From: G963665925 sp963665925
GTDB taxonomy: Bacteria; Bacillota; Clostridia; Peptostreptococcales; Acidaminobacteraceae
Assembly: GCA_963665925.1 (NCBI GenBank)
Contig: OY762511.1
Location: 2,604,001-2,668,000 of the forward strand
Reading direction: 5' to 3'
Length of the DNA: 64,000 nucleotides
Part shown: positions 49,817-58,766 of the stretch, piece by piece
Layout of the letters: each line of letters opens with the position of its first letter
How positions within the stretch are numbered: position 1 is the first letter of the stretch
Notes under the pieces: model-generated
The model's input: only the letters and a program-made list of their open reading frames with translations
Database searches by the model: none
Told to the model about the DNA's origin: nothing
Program-made: the position numbers and the translations under genes

Positions 49817-51454
49817 ATGGAAAAGAATACAGTATTAGTTTTTGGACATAAAAATCCAGATACGGATTCAATCTGTTCAGCTATTGCCATGGCAAATCTT
49901 AAAAAGCTGGAAGGCGTAAACGCTAAAGCGTGTGCACTTGGTCCGCTACCCCGCGAGGCTAAATTTGTACTCGATACTTTTGGTGTTGAGCCGCCTGAGA
50001 TTATTGAAAACGTACGTACCCAGGTCAAGGACCTCAGACTCGACCGTGTTAGCCCGGTCAGACCAGGAACCTCGATTCTCGATGCCTACGACATCATGGA
50101 GAAGAATGGTGTCAGAACGTTGCCAGTCTGTGATGATGACAATCATCTGCTGGGACTTCTGACAATGAAAGATATCGCCATGAACCTGATTCGGGGAGAT
50201 ATTTACGCCCTCAATACGAGTACGGATAACATACTCCTGGGGCTTGGCGGCAGAAATTTAAATGGATGCGAGCGGGATATCAAGGGGCGTATACTGGTAA
50301 TGGCCCTGGACTATCGCACACTTGAGCAGGAAAGTACGCTTGATGAAAGCTGCATTACCATTGTAGGAGACCGGTATGAGACCATTGAACTCGCCATAGA
50401 TGCCGGCGTTCAGCTGATAGCTGTTACAGGGAATAAGGATGTTCCTGACGATTTGCTTGCAAAGGCAACGGCAAAGAATATCCCTGTCATATCTGTGGAC
50501 ATGGATACATATACGGTTTCGCGAAAGATGACCTCCTGTAATCAGGTGTCTTCTATTATGAGATCCAAGGGGATTGTCACTTTTGCAGTCAGAGATGAAC
50601 TGAGCGATGTACAGGACAAGATGCGTACAAGCAGACATACTTATTATCCTGTCATCACGGATGACCATAAATACTTGGGCCTGATAAGCCGAAGTCACCT
50701 ACTGAGACCAAGACGCAAGAAGGTCATTCTTGTTGACCACAATGAGTATGGACAAAGTGCGGTTGGTATAGAAGAAGCAAGCGTTATTGAGATTGTAGAC
50801 CACCATAAGATTGGTGCCATCAGAACCAATGCGCCTATCCATTTCAAAAATGTGCCTGTGGGCAGTACGTGTACAATTCTGTACAGCATGTATTTGGAAA
50901 TGGGGTATGAAATTGACCGTGTGAACGCAGGCCTTCTTATTTCAGGCATCATATCAGACACGCTGTATATGAAGTCGCCAACGACAACCAGTCAGGATAT
51001 CAGAGCAATCAAAGCTTTGACAGAGCTGCTGGATATTGATTCTGAAGACTATGCCATGACGCTGTTCAGAGAAGGCAGTAAGCTGGAAGGTCAGACTGTC
51101 GATGAAATTCTCTTCAAGGACTTCAAGAGCTTTGAGGCAGAAGGTGCACATATTGGGATTGGACAGGTTTTCACACTGGATATTGAACCCATACTCATGA
51201 TGAAGGATGACTTCCTCGAGAAGATGAAAATGGAGCATGAACGGTCAAGGAATGAAGTGACCCTCTTCCTTGCGACAGACATTATCCGTGAAGGCTCCTA
51301 TATGCTCTACTGTGCAAATAACGACATTGTCCTAAAAACAGCCTTTTCGAAGGAACCGGAACAGGGTATGTTTATCAATTGGATTGTGTCTAGGAAAAAA
51401 CAGGTTGTTCCCAATTTGATAGATGCACTTGATCAGTTGAAATTTCAGTCGTAA
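49817..51454 (+). CDS. CBS/DRTGG-containing manganese-dependent pyrophosphatase
   Basis: A 545-residue family II inorganic pyrophosphatase. The DHH catalytic part is split: N-terminal VFGHKNPDTDSICSA (metal ligands His11, Asp15, Asp17) and later VDHHKIGA. Between them lie a CBS domain, a DRTGG domain (~120-245) and a second CBS domain. In characterised CBS-PPases these regulatory domains bind AMP/ADP (inhibiting) and ATP or diadenosine tetraphosphate (activating). ATG 49817 follows AAGGAG; an upstream in-frame ATG overlaps the promoter. It drives biosynthesis by removing pyrophosphate and responds to energy charge. Confidence 0.93.
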   Translation: MEKNTVLVFGHKNPDTDSICSAIAMANLKKLEGVNAKACALGPLPREAKFVLDTFGVEPPEIIENVRTQVKDLRLDRVSPVRPGTSILDAYDIMEKNGVRTLPVCDDDNHLLGLLTMKDIAMNLIRGDIYALNTSTDNILLGLGGRNLNGCERDIKGRILVMALDYRTLEQESTLDESCITIVGDRYETIELAIDAGVQLIAVTGNKDVPDDLLAKATAKNIPVISVDMDTYTVSRKMTSCNQVSSIMRSKGIVTFAVRDELSDVQDKMRTSRHTYYPVITDDHKYLGLISRSHLLRPRRKKVILVDHNEYGQSAVGIEEASVIEIVDHHKIGAIRTNAPIHFKNVPVGSTCTILYSMYLEMGYEIDRVNAGLLISGIISDTLYMKSPTTTSQDIRAIKALTELLDIDSEDYAMTLFREGSKLEGQTVDEILFKDFKSFEAEGAHIGIGQVFTLDIEPILMMKDDFLEKMKMEHERSRNEVTLFLATDIIREGSYMLYCANNDIVLKTAFSKEPEQGMFINWIVSRKKQVVPNLIDALDQLKFQS

Positions 51455-51549
51455 CGTGTTTTAATTAGGGTACAACTCTATGTAACAGATACAAGTCCTG
51501 AAATAGAGAAATAAAAATATGAAACTGAGTGATATGAGTGATTTATACA

Positions 51550-51987
51550 ATGAAAATGACCTACCAGACACGTGCCAATATGGGCATGTTGGACGTGACT
51601 GGTGATTTTGAAGCAGCTCTAAAGGCTGCCGCCTCGGAAAAGGGGATAACAAACGGCATAATTACTGGATTTACAACCGGTGGTGTTGCAGGCTTATCCA
51701 TAATGGAATACGATTCAGGGCTGGTAGAGCATGATCTCAAGAATGCCCTTGATATCATTTCCCCCTACAAGGATGCGTCTGGAAACCTGATTCATTATAA
51801 GCACCATGAGTCGTGGAATGATGACAATGGTTCTGGTCACATCAAGGCCGCACTTTTGTCGCCATCTGTTACCGTACCTTTCATTGACGGTAAGATGACA
51901 CTGGGACCTTGGCAGAACCTTCTGCTTGTTGAGTGCGACACGAGAAATCGTGTCAGGGAAGTGATTTTCCAAATCATCGGCGAGTAA
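51550..51987 (+). CDS. YjbQ/UPF0047 family protein
   Basis: A 145-residue protein of the YjbQ (UPF0047) family. Conserved C-terminal pattern NGSGHIKAALLSPSVTVPFIDGKMTLGPWQNLLLVECDTRNRVREVIFQI is visible, with His and Glu residues that could form a metal or active site. Members include a proposed thiamine-phosphate synthase side activity, but the true role is unsettled. The start is uncertain: ATG 51550 is chosen, with GTG 51538 possible; the ribosome site is weak in both cases. A hairpin and terminator follow. Confidence 0.82.
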   Translation: MKMTYQTRANMGMLDVTGDFEAALKAAASEKGITNGIITGFTTGGVAGLSIMEYDSGLVEHDLKNALDIISPYKDASGNLIHYKHHESWNDDNGSGHIKAALLSPSVTVPFIDGKMTLGPWQNLLLVECDTRNRVREVIFQIIGE

Positions 51988-52043
51988 TCGGTGCCTGAAA
52001 GCAGGCACAGTAGGACTCCAAATTGATACATTTGAAAAGAGTG

Positions 52044-52086
52044 GGCATGGCAGTGTGTAACCTAGCACAGCCATGTCTTTTTATTT
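52044..52086 (+). terminator. Terminator after the YjbQ gene
   Basis: GGCATGGC (52044-52051) pairs with GCCATGTC (52070-52077), an imperfect but good stem with additional inner pairing, then TTTTTATTT. A smaller perfect stem GTGCCTG/CAGGCAC lies at 51990-52008. Confidence 0.8.
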
Positions 52087-52107
52087 ATGGCAAGCGGAGG
52101 GCGCGGA

Positions 52108-52135
52108 TTGGAAGTCACGTGCAGTATGTTATAAT
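52108..52135 (+). promoter_or_regulatory. Promoter of the DUF3810 gene
   Basis: TTGGAA (52108-52113), 16 bases, TATAAT (52130-52135), and an upstream TG (52127-52128) making an extended -10. Confidence 0.75.
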
Positions 52136-52158
52136 GATTCAAGAAATGAGGTGATTTT

Positions 52159-53196
52159 ATGAAGTGGAGGTTATGGCTGCCTACAGTGGTCTTGGTAGCG
52201 GCAGCACTGGCTTTGTCGCTATTTTCATCTTATCCAAAGTGGGTGGAAGTGGTCTACTCCAGAGCTTTTTACCCTGCCATCGCAAGTAAAATCGCCTGGT
52301 TTACGAGACAATTTGGCATGTCGGTTGGAGAACTGCTGATTCCTGTTCTTTTTCTGATGGCACTTTACTGCGTATATCGCATGTGGAGGTCATATTCCAA
52401 GCGACGTGCACTTAGAATATTGGTCATTGCTGTGAACTTTATGCTTTGTGTTTTCCTCCTGTTTCAAAGCTTGTGGGGACTCAATTACAGTAGGTTACCC
52501 CTTAAGGAGAGTCTGCAGCTTGATGTGCACCCAAGGCCAGCCGAGGAAGTATACGAGTTGGCAGTCTGGCATGTCACAAAGGCAAATCAGCTCTGCGCAG
52601 GACTGGATACGGAAACCTTACCGCCACAATTGGACTTATGGTCCGGTTATGAAAATCTACCCGATGCGTACGCTGTCTTTTCCCGGGTAAAAGGAAGGGC
52701 AAAGCCACTGCTCAGCTCTGTTTTTTTCAGTTATGCCGGTATTGCTGGCATCTATAATCCATTTCTGGCTGAACCAAATTACAATGCCATGCAAAGTTCC
52801 TTCATGCAGCCAGTCACAATGGCGCATGAGATGGCCCATCTTCAAGGGGTTGCGCGTGAAGACGAAGCCAATTTCATAGCAGTCATGGTTTGTTTGAATC
52901 ACGAATCGGATTATGTGAAATACTCTGGTCACATGCTGGCAGTCATTCACCTGTTGAATACGTTGTATGATACAGATCCAGAGCTTTGGTTGGCGCTCAA
53001 AAATCATATCAGTCAACCTGTTATGGATGATTTGAGAGCCAACAATGATTTTTGGAATCGATACGATGGGTGGTTCGAAGATTTATCGACAGAGATGAAT
53101 AACACATATCTGAAGGCAAACGGTCAGGCTGACGGCGTCAGAAGTTATGGTCGAATGGTTGATTTGCTCCTTGCCTCCTTTGAAAAATCCAAGTAA
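52159..53196 (+). CDS. DUF3810 membrane metallopeptidase-like protein
   Basis: A 345-residue protein with three N-terminal transmembrane helices (~8-26, 55-72, 82-102) and a soluble zinc-peptidase-like part. The HExxH motif reads MAHEMAHLQGV (~214-224), with a following EDEANFIA that could supply the third ligand. DUF3810 is uncharacterised; the layout resembles stress- or envelope-acting membrane peptidases. A good promoter lies 25 bases before the ATG, with GAGGTGAT near it. It stands alone before the DegS-like gene. Confidence 0.85.
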   Translation: MKWRLWLPTVVLVAAALALSLFSSYPKWVEVVYSRAFYPAIASKIAWFTRQFGMSVGELLIPVLFLMALYCVYRMWRSYSKRRALRILVIAVNFMLCVFLLFQSLWGLNYSRLPLKESLQLDVHPRPAEEVYELAVWHVTKANQLCAGLDTETLPPQLDLWSGYENLPDAYAVFSRVKGRAKPLLSSVFFSYAGIAGIYNPFLAEPNYNAMQSSFMQPVTMAHEMAHLQGVAREDEANFIAVMVCLNHESDYVKYSGHMLAVIHLLNTLYDTDPELWLALKNHISQPVMDDLRANNDFWNRYDGWFEDLSTEMNNTYLKANGQADGVRSYGRMVDLLLASFEKSK

Positions 53197-53288
53197 GCGC
53201 ACACTTTACAATTGAAGCATTAAAAATTTCTAATTTGTATGATATCATATTGGGTAGAGTCTTTGCAGAACTTGGGGAAAGGGTATTC

Positions 53289-54455
53289 GTGTCCATGAAT
53301 TCAAACGTTATCAAAGAGGTTGTCGACAAGACCCTCAAGGCTATTGAGAGCAGCAAGTCAGAAATCTATAAAATTGTTGAAAATGCACGTGTTCAGGTTG
53401 AAAGCATTAAGTCTGAAATCAAGGACGTACAGGCTGAAATCAGTCAGGTCATTGACGAAGTGGACAATCTTGAGCGAAAAGATAAGATTATGCGTCAAAA
53501 ATTGGTTCAGGTGAGCAAACATTTTGACAAGTATAATGAAGAAGATGTAAAAAATGCCTATGAACAGGCTGCAGATATAAGGATTGCCTATAAGATGAAA
53601 GAACAGGAGGAACAAACGCTCCGTTCAAAAAGGTCATCACTAGAGGTGAATCTCAAACAGGCAGAGGAAATTCTTAAAAGTGCCGAAAAGCTTATTGGAC
53701 AGGTATCGGTAGCTATGAATTTTCTATCAGGCGAACTTGGACAGGCATCAATGGTGGATGAAGACACTTCATTTGAGTTCGGTGTATCCCTGCTGGAGGC
53801 CCTAGAGGCTGAAAAAAGGAAAATATCACGTGAAATTCACGATGGTCCCGCGCAGTCCCTTGCGAATGTTGTTCTGAAAACGGATATTGCCAAAGCTGTG
53901 CTCAGACAGGATTTGAACAAAGGCTTTGCCGAGCTCGACGAACTTAAGGAAACCGTTAGGGATACCCTGAGAGAAATCCGTCACATCATCTATGAACTCA
54001 GACCTGCACCGCTGGAACACAAGTCATTGACCTTTGCCGTAGAAGGCCTCATCCAGGATTTCAAAAAATACGCGGCGTGCGAAGTCGATTTCAAAGCGAC
54101 AGTGGAACGTGCTGATGTTCAAACCAGTATGCAGATTGCTGTATACAGACTGATTCAGGAGTCTCTCAACAATATCAAGAAGCATGCCCAAGCCGAGCAT
54201 GTTAAGATTTTACTGGAGTATTCGCCAAATTTTGTTGTCGTAAAGATTGCCGATGATGGAAAAGGGTTTGAAGTTAGTGAAATTTTTGCCGATAATATTA
54301 TGGGGAACTCTTATGGATTGAAGGGTATGAAAGAACGTATTGAACAAATTCATGGTGTTTTTAAATGTGAAAGTCAGGTGGGCAGCGGGACAAAAATCAC
54401 ATTTAGAGTACCTGTAAGTAAAGAGGTGATGATGGATGTGCGCCGTACCGATTAG
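53289..54455 (+). CDS. DegS-like cytoplasmic sensor histidine kinase
   Basis: A 388-residue kinase of the HisKA_3/NarX-like family. Residues ~1-165 form a long coiled coil, as in DegS, with no membrane segment. The phosphoacceptor is His184 in SREIHDGPAQSLAN; the ATPase part has VYRLIQESLNNIKKHA, ADDGKGF and YGLKGMKERI. The GTG at 53289 is chosen because AAAGGG (53278-53283) is correctly spaced; ATG 53295 is too far from it. It ends inside its response-regulator partner gene. Signals would be internal; DegS controls motility, exoenzymes and competence in Bacillus. Confidence 0.88.
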   Translation: MSMNSNVIKEVVDKTLKAIESSKSEIYKIVENARVQVESIKSEIKDVQAEISQVIDEVDNLERKDKIMRQKLVQVSKHFDKYNEEDVKNAYEQAADIRIAYKMKEQEEQTLRSKRSSLEVNLKQAEEILKSAEKLIGQVSVAMNFLSGELGQASMVDEDTSFEFGVSLLEALEAEKRKISREIHDGPAQSLANVVLKTDIAKAVLRQDLNKGFAELDELKETVRDTLREIRHIIYELRPAPLEHKSLTFAVEGLIQDFKKYAACEVDFKATVERADVQTSMQIAVYRLIQESLNNIKKHAQAEHVKILLEYSPNFVVVKIADDGKGFEVSEIFADNIMGNSYGLKGMKERIEQIHGVFKCESQVGSGTKITFRVPVSKEVMMDVRRTD

Positions 54456-55104
54456 AGTATTTATTGCAGACGATCATGCGCTTATTCGACAAGGAATCAA
54501 GCGTATTATCGAATTTGAACCAGACATAGCTGTGGTGGGCGATGCCGAGAATGGCAGCAAGGCACTCGAGCAAATCAGCCTGTTAAAGCCTGATATGATC
54601 CTTCTTGACTTCCATATGCCAGATATGACGGGACTTGAAGTCCTAAGAGCACTTACTGATCTGGACCTTGAAACCAAGGTAGTCATGCTGACTGTTGCCG
54701 ATGATAAGAAGACACTTCTTGGCTGCATCGAATATGGGGCAGACGGGTATATTTTGAAGGATTCCGATACCACGGAAATCATTTCAGCAGTGAGAGAAGT
54801 CAACCGCGGTGAATCCTACATTGATAAGCGGCTGGTAAAACTCCTTGTAGAATCCTTTACGGACAGAGGCAAGGACGAAGCTGTGGGGCATAAGTTCGGA
54901 CAGCTGACCGAAAGGGAACGGGATGTTCTTAAGTGCATTTCACAGGGCATGACCAATAAGGAAGTTGCGCGACAGCTCTATCTGAGTGAAAAAACCGTGA
55001 AAAACTATGCGAGCAATGTGTTTAGAAAGCTAGGTGTCAAGGACCGGGTCCAGGCGACGCTGTATGCAATCAACAATAATCTCGTCGAGTTTATGGAAAA
55101 CTGA
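54436..55104 (+). CDS. DegU/NarL-family response regulator
   Basis: A 222-residue regulator. The receiver has Asp12-Asp13 and the phosphoacceptor Asp58 in LLDFHMPD, Thr in MLTVAD and Lys in ILKDSD. The LuxR-type helix-turn-helix (~155-222) contains TERERDVLKCISQGMTNKEVARQLYLSEKTVKNYASNVFRKLGV. It overlaps the kinase stop by 20 bases, so the pair is translationally coupled. A terminator follows. Confidence 0.93.
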   Translation: MCAVPIRVFIADDHALIRQGIKRIIEFEPDIAVVGDAENGSKALEQISLLKPDMILLDFHMPDMTGLEVLRALTDLDLETKVVMLTVADDKKTLLGCIEYGADGYILKDSDTTEIISAVREVNRGESYIDKRLVKLLVESFTDRGKDEAVGHKFGQLTERERDVLKCISQGMTNKEVARQLYLSEKTVKNYASNVFRKLGVKDRVQATLYAINNNLVEFMEN

Positions 55105-55134
55105 AAAGGCATCACGTATAAGCAAAATAGAAGA

Positions 55135-55190
55135 GAGTATGAGCGAATCGGTTAATGAAGAATAACAGATCCGCGCATGCTCTTTTTTAT
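55135..55190 (+). terminator. Terminator after the DegU-like gene
   Basis: GAGTATGAGCG (55135-55145) pairs with CGCGCATGCTC (55172-55182) with G-T and one mismatch; TTTTTT follows. Confidence 0.7.
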
Positions 55191-55292
55191 TTGTCTAAAA
55201 CTGACACAGCGTTTAAATAATTATTATGTTATGGACTTTTAATATCGCTCTAATCTGTTTCTAATTTACAGAGGTTAAACTGAAAAGGAATT

Positions 55293-55427
55293 ATGAGACA
55301 AACTGCACATGTGTTAGGGCATATGTGTTATTTTTCTGCTGGACTACATACATTTAGAGCGTTATGGCATTTTTATTTTCAAGGAGGGAACCATGAAAAG
55401 GGAAAAAGACTGGGAGGATATACCTGA
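55293..55427 (+). other. Possible upstream ORF in the RND leader
   Basis: An AAGGA ribosome-like site four bases before ATG 55293 opens a 44-codon frame that ends after the RND start, out of frame. It has five His residues. Coding is uncertain; it may be a chance frame. It overlaps the imperfect direct repeats GCACATGTGTTA (55305-55316) and GCATATGTGTTA (55319-55330), a candidate regulator site. Confidence 0.25.
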
Positions 55428-58400
55428 GCTGCAGCAACCCAAGAACATATTGGGTAAGTGGGCATCGTTCTTCATAGAGAGATACAAGATTGTCTATCTG
55501 ATGCTAATTGCGATTATGATTGTTGGTACGAGTGCATTTATTGGGCTACCAAGAGAGCTTCAGCCTGAAATTGTACTTCCTTATGGTCAGGTATTTACAC
55601 TGTATCCGGGCGCAGCGCCGGAGGAAGTTGAAACGCTTGTTTCAAACAAGCTGGAATCAAAGCTTGAGGAAATTGAAGACTTAAAAATGATTTCATCTTA
55701 TTCTTTTTCGGGTGGATCGAGTATCTGGTTGGAATTTGATCAGGGGACCGATATGGAAAAACGGATGAATGAGGTTCGTGAGAAGGTGACAGCAGCACAA
55801 AGCGAACTGCCTGCGGACGCAGAGACACCAGAGGTCAATGAGCTTCAGTCCAACAATTCACCGATTATGATTGTCAACATATCCGGCGACTTCACACAGG
55901 CTGAGCTTAAGAACTACGCAGAAGATATTGAACAGAGACTGGAAATGGAATCGGTGATCTCTGATGTTCTTGTCATTGGTGGCGTGGAAAGAGAAATCAA
56001 AGTGCACATCGATCCAAAGAAGCTTGCCATTTATAGTATGTCCATGGATCAGATCAAGAACAGCATAGAGCTTTCAAACCTCAACTATCCAGGGGGTACG
56101 GCAACGCTGGATGAGAAGAATTTCAACATCCGGACAGTCGGAGAGCTTGAGAATGTTGAAGCGCTGAATGAGGTTATCATCGGCTATTCCGGTTCGGGTC
56201 CAATAAAGATTAAGGACATGGCTTTTATTGAAGATGGCTACAAGGAAGTGGAGTCCTATTCAAGGATGTCCGTTGACCTTGGTACGGATGACCCACATAT
56301 GAAACGCTCTGTCGCGCTTTCCATTAAAAAGAAAGATACGGCAGATGTCATCAGGACCAGCGCACTCGTGCGCAGTATTCTGGATGAAGGAAGAGGGAGT
56401 TTGTATCCCGATGAAATGAAAGTGCAGGTTAGTGGTGACACGGCTGAGTTCGTCGACGACCAGCTGGGGGCTGTTATGGATAACGCCTTTTCGGGACTTT
56501 ATCTGGTTCTGGTGGTTCTCTTCCTCTTCATTGGTCTAAGGGAAGCGGGCATTGTTTCAATCGTAATACCGCTTGCAATCATGATGGCGCTGTCCTTCCT
56601 GAGTGCTGCTGATATGACGCTGAATAATATCACCCTATTTTCCATGGTGCTTGCAGTCGGCATGCTCGTTGACAATGGCATTGTTATTATGGAAAATGTG
56701 GACCGACTCAGAAGCAAGGGACTTGATTCAAGGCTGGCTGCGGAAGCGGGTACCAATCAGATTGCCCCAGCCATTATGGCTTCGACGCTGACAACCTTGG
56801 CTGCGTTTTTCCCGATTGCCTTGACGCCGGGTATCATGGGCGCTTTTGTAAAGCCAATTCCGATTACGGTAATGTTCGCACTGGGATCATCCTTCTTCCT
56901 GGCAATTACCATAACACCGGCACTGTGTTCAGTCTTTCTGAGAAAGCCTGTCAAAGCACCTGAGGAAATGTCAGCCCTAAGAAGAAATGCGGTCCGAATA
57001 GGATCGGTTGCAATCATTGTCGTTCTGTCCCTTCAGGCATTCAAGGGTGATAATGGATACGGGCTGCTGTCTATCGGCTTTGCAGCAATTTTCGGTGGAT
57101 TCATGTTTATGAAGCAGTACATGAATCGTGATAAGGATGCCCAGCATCCGGTTATCAATATGTACGGCAGGAAACTGTATGGCATTGTAAGCAAACGATC
57201 AAGACGCTGGATGCTGATAGGTGCGCTTGTACTGGCGTTTGTAAGCAGTATGGCACTGATTCCCCTGGGTGTACTCAAGGTGGAAATGTTTGGGCAGTCA
57301 GACTATGACAGACTATACATTGATATTACAACGCCTCAGGGCTCAATACTGGATCAGACCTCTGCTGTGGCTGAGAAAGTGGAAAGACTGCTGTTTGATT
57401 ATCCTGAAATTGAAACCTTTGTGTCCAATGTGGGGATAACAGGCGCGGACAGCTTTGACTCCTTCAATGGTGCATCGTCAGGCTCACCTGATATAGCAAG
57501 ATTTACAATAGACCTTTACAGCGCTGATGACAGGGAACGTACTTCCATGGATATAGCTGCGGATTTGCGTGAAAAAGTAAAGCGCATTCCTGGTGCTGAA
57601 ATTGAAGTGCAGGAGCTTGAAGACGGACCACCTTCAGATGCGCCGGTCTCCATCGGCATTATTGGTGAAGACCTGGTGAAAATGGAGGAGACAGCCAATG
57701 TGTTCAAGGGCATCCTTGAAGATTTGGACGGCACGCGAGATGTTGCGACATCCCTTAAAGCAGGTGGACCGGAAATTGAAATCCGCATTGATAAGGAAAA
57801 GGCCGCAATCTATGGTCTTGATGAATACACGATCGCTTCAACTATTCGAAACACGGTTACAGGACTCAAAGCGACAACATACAGAAACAACCAGGAAGAA
57901 ATAGATGTGACCATTCATTCTGGTGCTGACAACATGCAGTCTATGGATGACTTGAATTCCATGTACTTCTACAATAGATCTGGACAGTCCATAAGATTTG
58001 ATCAGGTTGCGCATTTTGAAGAATCACAGACATCGCCTATGATTCGACACGAGGATGGCCGACGCAGGGTGACGGTAACGGCACAGACCGTTGCGGGTGC
58101 CAATACTGTGACAATTATGGACGCCTTTAAGGCCAAGCTTGAAAACACACCACTGCCGGAAGGCATAACTGTGAAATATGGTGGTGAGCTTGGCGATATG
58201 CAGGACTCCTTTACAGACATGTTTGTAAATATGATTGTAGCAGCGATTCTTGTCTATATCATATTGGCAGTACAGTTCAACTCACTGTCGCAGCCTCTGA
58301 TTATTCTTTTTGCAGTACCTCTGGGGCTGATTGGTGTCATGCCGGGCCTCGTGATTACAGGAAACAGTTTTGGCTTCCTGGCATTCATTGGCGTGGTCGC

Positions 58401-58758
58401 CCTTGTCGGCATAGCAGTCAATGATGCGATTGTACTTGTGGATTATATCAATTATCTTAGAAAGAATGGATATGACCTGTATGACGCTGTAGAAGAAACA
58501 GGCAAGACGCGGTTTATGCCGGTTCTTGCTACAACCATCACCACAGCGGGCGGTATACTTCCAATCACACTTAAGCAGGAATTCTTTGGTCCTATGGGCT
58601 ATGCATTGATTTTCGGATTGATGATGGCCACAATACTCACTCTGGTTGCAGTTCCAACGCTGTATACTATGCTCGAAGAATTCAAGCTCAACGTTCAGGC
58701 CAAGAAACATGCAAAGTCTGAGAGAGCACAGCTACAGACAGAAACCGCAGTGGAATAG
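55393..58758 (+). CDS. RND-family efflux transporter
   Basis: A 1121-residue RND pump with 12 predicted transmembrane helices and two large external domains (after the first and seventh helices). The first helix is IVYLMLIAIMIVGTSAFIGLPRELQPEI; the helix 4 region has LAVGMLVDNGIVIMENVDRLRSKG with the proton-relay Asp pair area, and the C-terminal half has VGIAVNDAIVLVDYINYLRKNG. It resembles AcrB/HAE1-like pumps. The organism appears monoderm, so it would expel or assemble something across a single membrane, with the adaptor lipoprotein encoded next. AGGAGG precedes the ATG. Substrate unknown. Confidence 0.92.
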   Translation: MKREKDWEDIPELQQPKNILGKWASFFIERYKIVYLMLIAIMIVGTSAFIGLPRELQPEIVLPYGQVFTLYPGAAPEEVETLVSNKLESKLEEIEDLKMISSYSFSGGSSIWLEFDQGTDMEKRMNEVREKVTAAQSELPADAETPEVNELQSNNSPIMIVNISGDFTQAELKNYAEDIEQRLEMESVISDVLVIGGVEREIKVHIDPKKLAIYSMSMDQIKNSIELSNLNYPGGTATLDEKNFNIRTVGELENVEALNEVIIGYSGSGPIKIKDMAFIEDGYKEVESYSRMSVDLGTDDPHMKRSVALSIKKKDTADVIRTSALVRSILDEGRGSLYPDEMKVQVSGDTAEFVDDQLGAVMDNAFSGLYLVLVVLFLFIGLREAGIVSIVIPLAIMMALSFLSAADMTLNNITLFSMVLAVGMLVDNGIVIMENVDRLRSKGLDSRLAAEAGTNQIAPAIMASTLTTLAAFFPIALTPGIMGAFVKPIPITVMFALGSSFFLAITITPALCSVFLRKPVKAPEEMSALRRNAVRIGSVAIIVVLSLQAFKGDNGYGLLSIGFAAIFGGFMFMKQYMNRDKDAQHPVINMYGRKLYGIVSKRSRRWMLIGALVLAFVSSMALIPLGVLKVEMFGQSDYDRLYIDITTPQGSILDQTSAVAEKVERLLFDYPEIETFVSNVGITGADSFDSFNGASSGSPDIARFTIDLYSADDRERTSMDIAADLREKVKRIPGAEIEVQELEDGPPSDAPVSIGIIGEDLVKMEETANVFKGILEDLDGTRDVATSLKAGGPEIEIRIDKEKAAIYGLDEYTIASTIRNTVTGLKATTYRNNQEEIDVTIHSGADNMQSMDDLNSMYFYNRSGQSIRFDQVAHFEESQTSPMIRHEDGRRRVTVTAQTVAGANTVTIMDAFKAKLENTPLPEGITVKYGGELGDMQDSFTDMFVNMIVAAILVYIILAVQFNSLSQPLIILFAVPLGLIGVMPGLVITGNSFGFLAFIGVVALVGIAVNDAIVLVDYINYLRKNGYDLYDAVEETGKTRFMPVLATTITTAGGILPITLKQEFFGPMGYALIFGLMMATILTLVAVPTLYTMLEEFKLNVQAKKHAKSERAQLQTETAVE

Positions 58759-58766
58759 GAGGAAAC

